A stretch of DNA of 64,000 nucleotides from an uncultured Methanobrevibacter sp. (lineage in GTDB: Archaea > Methanobacteriota > Methanobacteria > Methanobacteriales > Methanobacteriaceae). The notes under the pieces were generated by a model that saw nothing but the letters and a program-made list of their open reading frames with translations, was not told the DNA's origin and searched no databases. Where the stretch lies: the NCBI GenBank assembly GCA_902794475.1, contig CADBHR010000003.1:1-64000 (forward strand), read 5' to 3'. The translations under genes and the position numbers were made by a program. How positions within the stretch are numbered: the first letter of the stretch is position 1; every line of letters starts with the position of its first letter. Below are positions 30,440 through 40,300 of this stretch, one piece after another.

Positions 30440-31040
30440 TTATTTGTTTACATAATATGTGAGCAATATCTCCTTAAGGCGAGTATTGCCTTGTTCCTGT
30501 TGGTCTAGTTGAGAATTGTATTTCGCTTCTAGATAATTATAATCGCTGTCTTTGTTAAGTTTGTCAATTTTTTGCTGCTTGTATATCAAGGCATAAATCC
30601 ATTCCGTCATAAAATGCATCATCATCAATTTTACTTGGAGGGGTATTTTTAATTAAGTTTTCTATGTCGCTGTCAATTTCCTTTCCTGTCCATGCAATCT
30701 CATAGATTGAATCTCCGGAAGCGAAATATGCATGTGAATGATTGCCGTGGGCATATTTGTTATATTGGCAGAAATGTCTTACTGGATGGCCGTCAATATT
30801 TAAATCTTGGCTGCTGTTGCATTCAGATGCCCAAAGCCCAATCGCTTGCGCAACATTGCTGTCGATGCAGCGAATCGAGAAAATATTGTCTAATTCATAT
30901 GAATCGTTATTCAGCTCTCCTCCGGAATATTTTGGAGGCAATTCAAATCCTGCATTGCATATTTCAATGTTTTCAGTTGCAAAAACACAGCTGGTTAATA
31001 AACATGTTAACAGTAGTGATGCGGGAAATAGCTTTTTCAT
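30440..31040 (-). pseudogene. Small secreted protein of unknown function, probable frameshift at A6 run
   Basis: The main frame (30564-31040, 158 aa) has a signal peptide (MKKLFPASLLLTCLLTSCVF) and several Cys residues. It resembles small secreted proteins of Methanobrevibacter, but I do not recognise a family. At a run of six A's (about 30570) it stops as QAAKN; with one A fewer it would continue QAAKIDKLNKDSDYNYLEAK and on to 30440 with good coding character (LKEILLTYYVNK). Thus the original gene probably spans 30440-31040. The last Cys could suggest a lipoprotein, but the lipobox is not clear. Confidence 0.55.
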
Positions 31041-31165
31041 ATTTGTAGTTAGATGTTACTCATTAAAAAAAGTTGTTATACACAATGTATTCCCAATATA
31101 AAAGTTAAAAAGAAAAAGTTCTTTAAAGAATTAATGTATAATCCTTTAAAGATTTGTTCTATCAT

Positions 31166-31888
31166 TTATTTTCCTATGCTTTCTATTCCTTTTGTAGCAA
31201 GCAGTTTTGTAAATGAACCTTCCGGTTGCATTATGATATTTCCTTTATTGTATTGATCCAATGCCGCTGTCATCATTTTAGCTTTTTTATCAGGATTTGC
31301 AGCTGCTTGTGCTAGTGCTTTCACTAATACCATAACTGCGTCTCCTCTTGACATATTTCCGGTTACATCGTCATTACCTTCGTATCCGGCATATGCATCG
31401 TTTTCACGAATGATGTCTGCCGCACTAATGTTTTTCACTTGACCGTCAACTGTTAACGGTTTAATTGTGTTGATAACATTATCCACACCTTCATCATAAA
31501 CTACAACAACTGCATCTGGGGTAAAATTGGTATTTGCTTCTACAATCTCTTTTGCATACTGCATACCATCTTCTACACCATCATAAAGGCTGTCGTGCAT
31601 GAACATCTTTCCGCCCCCTATTGCACTCGATGCGGGCTGTGAAGGGTGTGTCATTTCACCTGGATAAATTGGAGTGTAGTTTGAATAACTTCCATTTTCT
31701 AAATGAATCATGAATGCCATATCTACTCCCCCATTGGATTGCTCATATTTATCTGCAGCCAATATAAGGATATCTTTGTCTTCTTGTGTTAAATCAGGAC
31801 CTGAATTTAATGCTCCATATATTGAAGCTAATAGTCCTACAAGAACAACCAAAAGAATAGCTATTATTAATTTTTTTGTTCTGGTCAT
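31166..31888 (-). CDS. Membrane-anchored DUF4012-like protein
   Basis: One N-terminal membrane helix (KLIIAILLVVLVGLLASIYG) is followed by an extracytoplasmic domain of about 205 residues with DAVVVVYDEGVDNVINTI and MSRGDAVMVLVKAL, which resembles the DUF4012 family. Related proteins show distant likeness to LytR-CpsA-Psr domains, but the catalytic Arg pattern is not visible here. The start ATG 31888 is preferred over GTG 31900 because GGGA precedes it by 6 bases. It stands alone. Confidence 0.65.
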   Translation of the reverse strand: MTRTKKLIIAILLVVLVGLLASIYGALNSGPDLTQEDKDILILAADKYEQSNGGVDMAFMIHLENGSYSNYTPIYPGEMTHPSQPASSAIGGGKMFMHDSLYDGVEDGMQYAKEIVEANTNFTPDAVVVVYDEGVDNVINTIKPLTVDGQVKNISAADIIRENDAYAGYEGNDDVTGNMSRGDAVMVLVKALAQAAANPDKKAKMMTAALDQYNKGNIIMQPEGSFTKLLATKGIESIGK

Positions 31889-32113
31889 GATAATTCCCAC
31901 GCGCTAATTTTAAAAAATGTTTTTTAAAGATACAATTTAATTTGTACTCATTTATTATTTTTTGATATTAAATTATATAAACATTTTTGAAATTTTACTC
32001 ATTTGAACTTAATTTTTAATTTTAATTTTTTTTAAAATCGAATCATTGTTTGTTTCAATTTTTTGCAATTAATTAAAAAGTTATTTATACACAAAGTGTT
32101 AATAAAATATAGT

Positions 32114-33127
32114 ATGGCAAAGAATGATAGAAGCAGCATAAATCCATTTACCGGAAAATCACATTTCGACATTGTCAATGATGATGAGTTTCTCCAGAGT
32201 TCCTATAATGAGTATTATGCCATGATCAATAGGGCACAACTGTTGGATAATACCCCCGATGGCCAGATTGTTAGGGGAGTGGCAGTCAGGTTAATCCAGG
32301 CTGTTGAAAATTATCTGACTGAAATAGGAAGACATGATTATGTTGAAGATTACTATGATTGGGATTTTCATTTGGTTGCTGACAATACTGTAAATGCTTT
32401 TTGCATGCCTGGGGGCAAAATAGTAATGTTTTCAGGCATTTTGTCGATTGCAAATACTGAAGACAAGGTTGCATTTATTTTGGGTCACGAAATGGCTCAT
32501 GCGCTTCTTGACCATTCAAGAACAAAGGCCAGTGCACAGACTGCAAAGAGTGCAATAACTTCCGCTGCCTGGATTGGCAGCATTGCTATGGATTTGGTTG
32601 GCTTGGGTGAATTTGGCTCCATGACTAGGGCAGCCACCTATGCAGCCGATATAGGTTCTGAATTTTTGTTAATGAATCCTTGGGGAAGGGATCAGGAACT
32701 TGAAGCCGACCGTTTAGGCATGATGATAATTCATTGGGCAGGCTATGATATTTCACCAATTCCCGCCTTTTGGCAGTCAATGGCCAATCATAATTCTAAT
32801 GAGCATGACTTTTTCTCGACACATCCTGCCGATTCAAAAAGGATTGCTGTGATGAATGAATTGATTCATGAAATAGATAATGAGGTAGATTTTCGCTCTC
32901 AACCAGTTTTAGGCGATTCTCCTGTGCCGAAGGAAGAGTTTGCCAATTCCCATTTGATTGATGAAAATGTTGCTTATTGTCCAAAATGTGGAGTTCAGGT
33001 TGGAGAGGGTGATAAATTCTGCTTTAACTGTGGGGAAAAATTTGATGTTGAGCAAAGGTGCAGAAAATGCGGCAATTTGGTTGACCCCACAGATAATTTT
33101 TGCATAAACTGTGGAAATAAACTTTGA
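32114..33127 (+). CDS. M48 family metallopeptidase with two C-terminal zinc ribbons
   Basis: The metalloprotease motif HEMAH lies at residues 125-129, with the third ligand Glu in DQELEADRLG and further M48 signatures (TPDGQIVR, NAFCMPGGKI, FFSTHPADSKRI). Unlike HtpX it has no clear N-terminal membrane helices. Residues about 285-337 hold two zinc ribbons (CPKCG...CFNCG and CRKCG...CINCG), which may bind a partner protein or nucleic acid. The start at 32114 was chosen because TTATTTATAC (32081-32090) is a TATA box; the upstream TTG at 32063 would lie before the promoter. The HTH gene follows after 10 bases, so an operon is likely. Confidence 0.85.
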   Translation: MAKNDRSSINPFTGKSHFDIVNDDEFLQSSYNEYYAMINRAQLLDNTPDGQIVRGVAVRLIQAVENYLTEIGRHDYVEDYYDWDFHLVADNTVNAFCMPGGKIVMFSGILSIANTEDKVAFILGHEMAHALLDHSRTKASAQTAKSAITSAAWIGSIAMDLVGLGEFGSMTRAATYAADIGSEFLLMNPWGRDQELEADRLGMMIIHWAGYDISPIPAFWQSMANHNSNEHDFFSTHPADSKRIAVMNELIHEIDNEVDFRSQPVLGDSPVPKEEFANSHLIDENVAYCPKCGVQVGEGDKFCFNCGEKFDVEQRCRKCGNLVDPTDNFCINCGNKL

Positions 33128-33137
33128 AGGTGATATA

Positions 33138-33389
33138 ATGGATGAAACTACAATTAAATATGTTAACAGGTCAAAATATAGGGTACGTACTTTAAAAGCT
33201 ATAGGTAATGAGGTAAAAATGCCTAAAGAAATTGCTGAGGATAGCGGCATTTTACAGAATCATATTTCTAATGTATTAAGACAACTTAAGGAAAAAGATC
33301 TTGTGGAGTGTCTCAATCCAAGTGCTAGAAAAGGAAGGCTTTATAGATTATCTGAAGATGGTTTAGATATGTTGGACGAACTCAAATAA
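33138..33389 (+). CDS. Winged helix-turn-helix transcriptional regulator
   Basis: An 83-residue ArsR/MarR-like winged helix: MPKEIAEDSGILQNHISNVL is the recognition helix-turn-helix and GRLYRLSEDGLDMLDELK the wing and tail. The start ATG follows GAAGGTGATATA. It is co-directional with the M48 peptidase (10-base gap), so it may control that gene. Confidence 0.8.
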   Translation: MDETTIKYVNRSKYRVRTLKAIGNEVKMPKEIAEDSGILQNHISNVLRQLKEKDLVECLNPSARKGRLYRLSEDGLDMLDELK

Positions 33390-33505
33390 CTTTTTTTTAC
33401 TTATTTTTTTTTCACTTCATGGAAAACTTTAAATACTATGCTTGTTAATATAATGTGTGTAAGTTATACACAACTTAACAACATACAATTAACGGAAGTG
33501 AAAAT

Positions 33506-34120
33506 ATGAAAGAAACTCCATCAACTGAAAAATTGGATTTGATATTTGTAATGGACCGCAGCGGTTCAATGAGTGGCTCTGAAAGCGATACAATCGGGGG
33601 GTTCAACTCATTCATTCAAAGAGAAAAAGAAAAAAGCTTGAACACCTATGTAACCACAATCCTTTTTGATGACCAATACGAAGTGTTATACAAAAGAAAA
33701 GCAATCGGCGAAGTTGCTGAATTGACCGAAAATGAATACTGGGTAAGAGGATGCACCGCACTTCTTGATGCAATCGGAAGAACAATCAACACTCTTGACC
33801 ATGAAATAGACAACAAGGTTTTGTTTGTAATAATGACTGACGGTTTGGAAAACGCTTCCCGCGAATTTTCGAAAGAGCAAATCCGCAATTTAATCAACAA
33901 CCACAATTGGGAATTCATCTACATCGGTGCAAACATAGATTCATACACCGAAGCGGGAAGCATTGGAATCAAAAGATCTCATACTGCAAATTATAGGAAA
34001 TCAAGAAAAGGCTTCGATGATGTTTACCTCTCTGTAAATGATGCTGCAGACCATATGAGACATAATCGGAAACTGTATAAAGCCGACTGGAACAAGAGAC
34101 TTAAAAAATATGATGGCTAA
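33506..34120 (+). CDS. von Willebrand factor A domain protein
   Basis: A single VWA domain of 204 residues with the metal-ion-dependent adhesion site DRSGS (residues 11-15), the Thr of GCTALLDAIG, and MTDGLENASRE. No signal or membrane segment, so it is cytoplasmic. The TATA box TTTAAATA lies at 33428-33435 and GGAAGTGAAAAT precedes the ATG. In tellurite or stress-type VWA proteins this fold assembles complexes through Mg2+; the partner here is unknown. Its stop overlaps the end of queC, which runs in the opposite direction. Confidence 0.8.
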   Translation: MKETPSTEKLDLIFVMDRSGSMSGSESDTIGGFNSFIQREKEKSLNTYVTTILFDDQYEVLYKRKAIGEVAELTENEYWVRGCTALLDAIGRTINTLDHEIDNKVLFVIMTDGLENASREFSKEQIRNLINNHNWEFIYIGANIDSYTEAGSIGIKRSHTANYRKSRKGFDDVYLSVNDAADHMRHNRKLYKADWNKRLKKYDG

Positions 34121-34779
34121 TCATATTTTATATTTAATTTTTTAAATGCTCTTTTCCGCCTCACACAACTTTCACAAACTCCACATGGTTTGTCATCTCC
34201 TTTATAACAGGAATAACTCAACTCCATTGGAGCACCGACCTCAAGGCCAAGTTCAACAATTTCCTCCTTATTCATATCAATGGCTGGTGCTTCAATTCTT
34301 ATTTTATCAGGTGACCCAACATCGATTAGTTTGTTGAATTTTTCTAGATATTCTTTGGAATTGTCTGGAAAAGTGGCCCCTTCCTCGCCATTCCATCCTA
34401 CGATAATTATTTCAGCGCCAATGCTTTCGGCATAAGATAGTGCAATTGATGTGAAAACTGTATTTCTTGCAGGAACCCAAACGTTTTCTGCAGTTTCGCT
34501 GCTCTTGTCCAGATTATCCAAGTCATTTTCATCAATTTCTGGAATGTCTTCATCTGTATTTAAGCTTGAAGTGCTGATTTTCGAAAGCCATGGCAAATCA
34601 ATCACCTCGTGGGTCCAGCCCATCTTTTCACAAATCCTTTTTGAAGCATTGATTTCTTGCCTGACTGCTTTTTGACCATAATCAAATGTTATTGCATGAA
34701 TTTCGTACTCATCGTCAAAAACGCTTGTTGCCACAGCACAGTCAAGGCCTCCTGAAAAGACTGAAATGGCCTTTTTCAT
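34117..34779 (-). CDS. queC: 7-cyano-7-deazaguanine synthase
   Basis: QueC makes preQ0 from 7-carboxy-7-deazaguanine with ATP and ammonia, the route to archaeosine in tRNA. The PP-loop SGGLDCAVA lies near residue 9, and the zinc-binding CYKGDDKPCGVCESC near residue 190, as in the family; 220 residues is normal. A GGAGATGATT ribosome site precedes the ATG, which overlaps the end of larC by 4 bases, so the two genes are probably cotranscribed. Confidence 0.93.
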   Translation of the reverse strand: MKKAISVFSGGLDCAVATSVFDDEYEIHAITFDYGQKAVRQEINASKRICEKMGWTHEVIDLPWLSKISTSSLNTDEDIPEIDENDLDNLDKSSETAENVWVPARNTVFTSIALSYAESIGAEIIIVGWNGEEGATFPDNSKEYLEKFNKLIDVGSPDKIRIEAPAIDMNKEEIVELGLEVGAPMELSYSCYKGDDKPCGVCESCVRRKRAFKKLNIKYD

Positions 34780-35945
34780 TGAATCATCTCCCTGATGTCT
34801 TTTAGGGCAAGTCCGCTGTCTTTTGCAATTCGTTTCAGGTCTTCGTATTCGGGTCTTCTGGAAATGACTTTGCCTGCGACATAACCTGTCTTGAATGTCA
34901 CATCGTAATCTTTGCCGCCAATATTGAATGTTTCAACTTCAAATTCTCTTTTTGCAACTCCTCTGTGAATATTTGGAGTAATCCTGATGCCCAAACTGCC
35001 TGTTTCTTTGAAAATTATGTTTAAAATGTTTTCCCTATTTTCTTTTCGGGAAATGACCTTCAGAAGGTTTCCGGGCCTGTTTTTCTTCATGATGATTGGA
35101 GTAATTGACACGTCACTGGCTCCGGCATCCAAAATCACATCAAACAGATACCCGATTTCCTCGCCGGTCAAATGGTCTATGTTTGTTTCGATGACATCTA
35201 TCTCATTGCTTTTGCAGATGTCGGAACTTTCAATTATTCTTAAAACGTTAGGATGATCAAAATCTTTCCTTCCAGCACCATAACCGGTTCTTTCAGGCCT
35301 TGTCATTGGGATGAACTCTTTTATCTCATCACACAGTTCCATATAGATTGCACAGCCTGTCGGTGTTGCAAGTTCACTTTTGACAGGTCCTCCAACAAGA
35401 TTTGCATCTTTAAGGATTTCAACAACGGCAGGGGCAGGGACTGGTATTGTTCCATGGGCAGTCTTTACTCTTCCTCCTCCAACAGCTATTGGAAGTCCTA
35501 TTATCTTTTGTGAATCAAAACCCAATTGGTAATATGCATAAACGGAACCTATCACATCAGCAACGGCATCGCTGGCTCCAACCTCGTGGAAATGAACTTC
35601 GTCCAATGTTTTTCCATGGACCTTGCTTTCTGCTTCAGCTATTCTTTTGAATATATTGATTGAGGTTAGCTTCACCTTTTCATCCAAATCCAGATTTTCA
35701 ATTCCAGAAATGAAATCAGGATAATTGAGAGGATGTTTGTTTTCAAGCATTTCAACGTGACAGAATGTTGAGTCGATTCCATGCTTTTGAATCTTTTGGA
35801 AGGTCACGTCAATCTTTCCAAATTCGAGTGCTGATTTTTCCATTATCTCTTTTAATTCATTGGCATCTGCTCCCAAATCAACAAATGCTCCAATTATCAT
35901 ATTTCCTGCTATTCCACTGGATTGTGGGTCAATAATTACTGTCAT
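34776..35945 (-). CDS. larC: LarC-family nickel insertion protein (DUF111)
   Basis: A 389-residue protein of the LarC/TIGR00299 family (AGNMIIGAFVDLGA, DEVHFHEVGASDAVADVIG, VPVPAPAVVEIL, TPTGCAIY). LarC inserts nickel into the pincer cofactor (with LarB and LarE) used by lactate racemase in bacteria. Methanogens carry LarC homologues widely, often without LarA; LarB and LarE are not seen nearby. The gene is followed by queC with a 4-base overlap. Confidence 0.9.
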   Translation of the reverse strand: MTVIIDPQSSGIAGNMIIGAFVDLGADANELKEIMEKSALEFGKIDVTFQKIQKHGIDSTFCHVEMLENKHPLNYPDFISGIENLDLDEKVKLTSINIFKRIAEAESKVHGKTLDEVHFHEVGASDAVADVIGSVYAYYQLGFDSQKIIGLPIAVGGGRVKTAHGTIPVPAPAVVEILKDANLVGGPVKSELATPTGCAIYMELCDEIKEFIPMTRPERTGYGAGRKDFDHPNVLRIIESSDICKSNEIDVIETNIDHLTGEEIGYLFDVILDAGASDVSITPIIMKKNRPGNLLKVISRKENRENILNIIFKETGSLGIRITPNIHRGVAKREFEVETFNIGGKDYDVTFKTGYVAGKVISRRPEYEDLKRIAKDSGLALKDIREMIQ

Positions 35946-36057
35946 AATGATAAGTCCTTTTAAGTGGTATAATATAACTTTAAATTAAATAATTAATATA
36001 TATAATCACTTTTAATTTCACATAGTTACTTATTTTGTAAAAATTTTATTACTTTGC

Positions 36058-36077
36058 ATTACTTCTCAAATGCTCTC
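36058..36077 (-). repeat. 20-bp recombination-site-like repeat, copy A
   Basis: Reads GAGAGCATTTGAGAAGTAAT on the minus strand, 70 bases before a tyrosine recombinase gene. Related copies lie at 42160 (plus), 61271 (plus) and 61538 (minus). Confidence 0.75.
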
Positions 36078-36146
36078 TCACTTAATATATAATATGATTG
36101 ATTATAAAAATTTAATCAATATTAAATTTTTAAAGAGCTGATTTAT

Positions 36147-37102
36147 ATGGGTACAAATGAAGAACTGATAGAAGAGTTTGTTGCAACTAGAGGACTCTCT
36201 AAGGCCAGTTATAAGAGTTTTAAATATACTTTAAAACATTATTGTAATTTTCAGGGTTGTTCATTGCAAGAACTTTTGGATGAAGCAGATTATGAAGAAG
36301 AACAGGGCATACGTTGGAAAAAAAGAAAACTTAAAAAAAGATTAACTGATTATATGAATTTCTGTAAAGATACTTTAACTATTAATACAGCAAAACATTA
36401 TATTAAAGTGGTTAAAATATTTTATCATCACCATGATATAGAAATTCATAAATTGCCACCATTCAACGAAAGAAATGCTAAAGTAAGAAATCCTATCACT
36501 CCTAAAGATCTTCCCACAAGAGAAATATTGAGGAGGCGGTAGAAATTGCTGAACCTTTGATGAAAGCTTTGATTTTATTTTTGGTTAGCAGCAGTATGAG
36601 TAAAGTTGATGCAAGAAATTTAACAATACAAAATTTTTTAGACGCTACAAGTAAATATCACAATGATAGTAAAGACCTGAAGACTGCAATAAAATTAATG
36701 AAGGAATATGACGGGGAAATAATTCCTATTTGGAATAGTAGGCGACAAAAAACAAATAAATTCTTTGTAACTTTTAACACTGATGAAGCCACAAGACATA
36801 TTATTAGTTACTTGGAACTACTGGATGAAAGACTAAAAAAGAATTTCTACAATCCTCGAAAAGAATTAGGGCCTTCAGACAAACTATTTAAAATTGGAAT
36901 TGACTACTTCTCAGTTAAATTTAAAGAATTAAATGATACATTAGAGTTGGGGACTGCTGGAGGAAATCCTGAGGAAGATATTAAAGGATTTATTCGTCTA
37001 AGGGCTCACATGCTGCGTAAATATCATGCGACTAATCTTAAAAAGTTTGGTATGGACACATACACTATCAACGTTCTCCAGGGTAAAACAAAGTATAGTT
37101 AG
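36147..37102 (+). pseudogene. Tyrosine recombinase/integrase, frameshifted and truncated
   Basis: The N-terminal part (36147-36542) matches the intact recombinase at 61597 (QELLDEADYEEEQGIRWKKR against SELLDEAEAEEDKGIRWKRR). Near 36530 one base is missing: the first frame ends LPTREILRRR, the next frame continues EEAVEIAEPLMKALILFLVS to 37102. Arg (about residue 155 in KVDARNL) and the HxxR motif RAHMLRKYHA are present, but the protein ends GKTKYS, before the region that holds the active-site Tyr (SAYF in the intact copy). It should therefore not catalyse strand exchange. Confidence 0.8.
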
Positions 37103-37113
37103 GACGTGATACA

Positions 37114-37362
37114 TTGGTTAGTGTGACTAGCATATATGACAAATTTCAAACTGTCATTCCTGCGGAGATACGCAATGAATTCAATTTAGACAAATCCTAC
37201 AAAATTGAATGGTGAATTAACGATGATGGAAAAGTTGAATTGGAATTTATTAAAGAATTAAGCTTAGATGAAATGGTTGGACGTTATACCGCTTCACAAC
37301 TAATCGATTCAGTGCAGTTAAAAAAGGATATCAAAAAATGGAAAAACTATAAATATCAGTAG
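37114..37362 (+). pseudogene. AbrB/MazE-like swapped-hairpin DNA-binding protein with internal stop
   Basis: An 82-codon frame begins at TTG 37114 (or GTG 37123) behind GGACGTGAT. It starts SIYDKFQTVIPAEIRNEFNL, the AbrB/SpoVT fold signature, typical of antitoxins or transcription regulators. An in-frame TGA at 37213-37215 interrupts KIEW-stop-INDDGKVELEF, after which reading continues to 37362. The 3' end overlaps the beta-helix gene on the other strand. No toxin partner is seen. Confidence 0.6.
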
Positions 37363-40300
37363 GATTATTGTCTTTAAAATTACAGCCCTTTAATTTTACC
37401 GCATCCTTATCCACAGTAGCTATCGCACCGCCGTGATTTTGTGCGGAATTATTAGTGAAATCAGTATTTTTACAACTAAGTTTACCATGATTATATATAG
37501 CACCACCAACACTAAACGCATGGTTTCCATTAAAAATACAATCATGCAACTTAAATTCATCTCCATCACTATATATTGCTCCGCCTTTGAGATTTGAGTT
37601 ATTGTTTACAAATCTAGAATCCTTAATCTCAAAAATCGTACCTTCCCGACAGATTATTGCTCCACCATTTTTTGTAGAGGAATTATTTGTAAAATTAGAG
37701 TTTTTAACTAAAACCTGCTTCTCATTACCTGCCATGTTGTTTATTATTGTTCCTTCTGATTGGCTATTATTGTTTGTGAAATTTGTATTGATGATTATTA
37801 ATTCACCATTATTGTTTATTAATGATTTATTTTTGCTTGAATTATTATAAAACCCCGAATCAACAATCTCCACAAGACCCCAAATATTATTAGCGTTTAT
37901 ATCATTGATTTTAGTATTGAGCTTATTATTGATTTTAGTATTGAGCTTATTATTGATTTTAGTATTGAGATTAATGACTTTTGATTTTGTATCATAATTA
38001 AAAAACTTATTGTTTTCATTAATATTATTGATTAAATAGCAGCCCGTTGCAAACTTATTGTTTATGAATTTGACATCCTCAAAAATAACATTATTTATCA
38101 CTTCAAATAATGACTTCTTATGAACATAAGCATTTTTAAAAATAAGATTCTTAAAAGTAACCTTACTTTTAACAATGAAATTTAAGTTTAAATAGTTTAA
38201 GTCGATTACATGATTATTTCCATCAATAACTATATCATCAGATATGCTGATTTCATCCCATTTCATATCTTTATATTCTATTTTTATGTCATTTTGCAGT
38301 ATTATATGGTTGGATTTTTTTAATTCATCTGTTAAGTATTTGAATGATTTCCAGTCTGTTGTTTCTGCTTTATTTATATCTCCAGTGTTGTAGATTATTT
38401 TTTCTGGATTAATTTCTGTATTTTCCATGTTTATGGTGCAGGTGTTGTATATTGCTTGTTTGAAATCTGATTCATTATTTTGAAGGTTTATCTTTTTCTG
38501 TATTGTTATTTTTTTGTTGTTATAGATTGCACCTGCGATTTTTGCTTGGTTTTGCTGGTAGGTGTCATTTGTGGTTTCTAGCGTGTTATTGTTGTGTATT
38601 GCTCCGCCATAGTATTTTGATTGGTTGTTTGCGTATTTGTTATTTTTTGAGTGTATTGTTCCGTTGTTTTGTATTGCTCCGCCATCATTGTCTGATGTGT
38701 TTTCGATGAATTGGCAGTCTTCGAGTGTTAATGTGCTGTTTTTTATTGTTTTTATTGCTCCTCCGCCGTTTATGTGTTCTCCATATTTATTGGATGCATA
38801 TCCGTTTTTGAATATTATTTTTTTTATTGTGATGTTTTTTCCAAGTATTTGAAATATTCGTGTTCTGTTTTTTGCATCGATTATATGGTTATTTCCTTCT
38901 ATTGTTATGTTGTCTTCAGTGATGTCTATTCCGCCTTCAAAGAAGTCCAATTCATAATTTTCCAAGACAATATCATTTTCCAGACTAACTATTCCATCAG
39001 TACTTTCCTGTATTAAACTGTTTAGGTATGAAAAATCGTGTTTGTATTCATCGGGTATATCGAATTCGTCGACAATTCCTGTGCTGGTATTTTCTATTAT
39101 TCTCATTGTTTCTGAATGGGATAATTTTTTAACATCAATATGGTTTTTATTTAACACTGAATATGTGTCTGTTTTGAATTTAGGTGAATGTAGTATTAGA
39201 TTTCCTTCATTTAAAATATCCTGTGAGTATTGTGTGGATTTTGAAGTGTTGTCTTTAAATGTTATTTTGCTTATGGTGAGATTTTCTGCTTTGTTGTGAA
39301 TCGCATACTCTTCAATGACATTGTCTGTGATTTTACCGCCCAATAACTCCAACGCAGAACCATCATCACTAAAAACAATACAACCAATATCCCAATTATC
39401 CTTAAAAATACAATCCATAAAAGTCAAATCCTTCTTATTATTGATAACGTTACTACTTTTTTCATGTTTTATGAATTTACAGTTAACAAATCTAGCATTA
39501 TCACTTTCATTACTAATACCCGATCCATATGGACTTACATTACCTTCAAAATCACAATCCCTACAAGTTAAAAAAGAACCTAAGATATTAAGTATGGCTC
39601 CACCATTCTGTTTTGAGGAGTTATTGGTGAAATTAACTTCTTTACAAGTGATTTTGCCCCAATTAATTATAGCACCACCCGTCCTTCGTGCGGCATTACC
39701 ACTGAAAACACAATCCTCAAAAACCAAATCACCAGAAGATTGGTTATCTATAGCCCCACCAGCATTTTCTTTTGCAACATTATCAGTAAAATCAACATCC
39801 CTACAACTAATTTTACCATGATTATGTATAGCACCACCACTATACATTTGTGTGACATTACCGCTAAAAACACAATCCTCCAAAACCAAATCCCCGCCAG
39901 GGTTATTTATAGCCCCACCAGCACCTTCTTTTGCAACATTATCAGTAAAATCAACATCCCTACAACTAATTTTACCATGATTATGTATAGCACCACTATA
40001 CCTTCGTGCGACATTACCACTAAAAACACAATCCTCCAAAACCAAATCCCCGCCAGGGTTATTTATAGCCCCACCATCTTCTGATTTTGCAAGATTATCA
40101 GTAAAATCAACATCCCTACAACTAATTTTACCAAAATTAACTATAGCACCACCATTCAAAGCAGTATTATTGCTAAAAACACAAGCCTCCAAAACCAAAT
40201 CACCAGAATCTTGGTTATATATGGCCCCACCCCCAACTGATAATCCATTTTTAAAGGTGGTATTTTTAATTGTAATATTCTTTCCACTGCATCTGAATAT

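Noticed and set aside
30692-31101. Plus-strand frames opposite the secreted protein gene
   Set aside because: The minus strand has a signal peptide and good coding; the plus frames have no start signals.
37213-37215. TGA in the AbrB-like gene as a selenocysteine codon
   Set aside because: There is no SECIS-like structure and no reason for selenocysteine in an AbrB fold; I know of no selenoprotein use in this genus.
39680-40250. Regular spaced repeats as a CRISPR array
   Set aside because: The units are 117-120 bases, in frame and encode beta-helix coils; no spacers of constant length.
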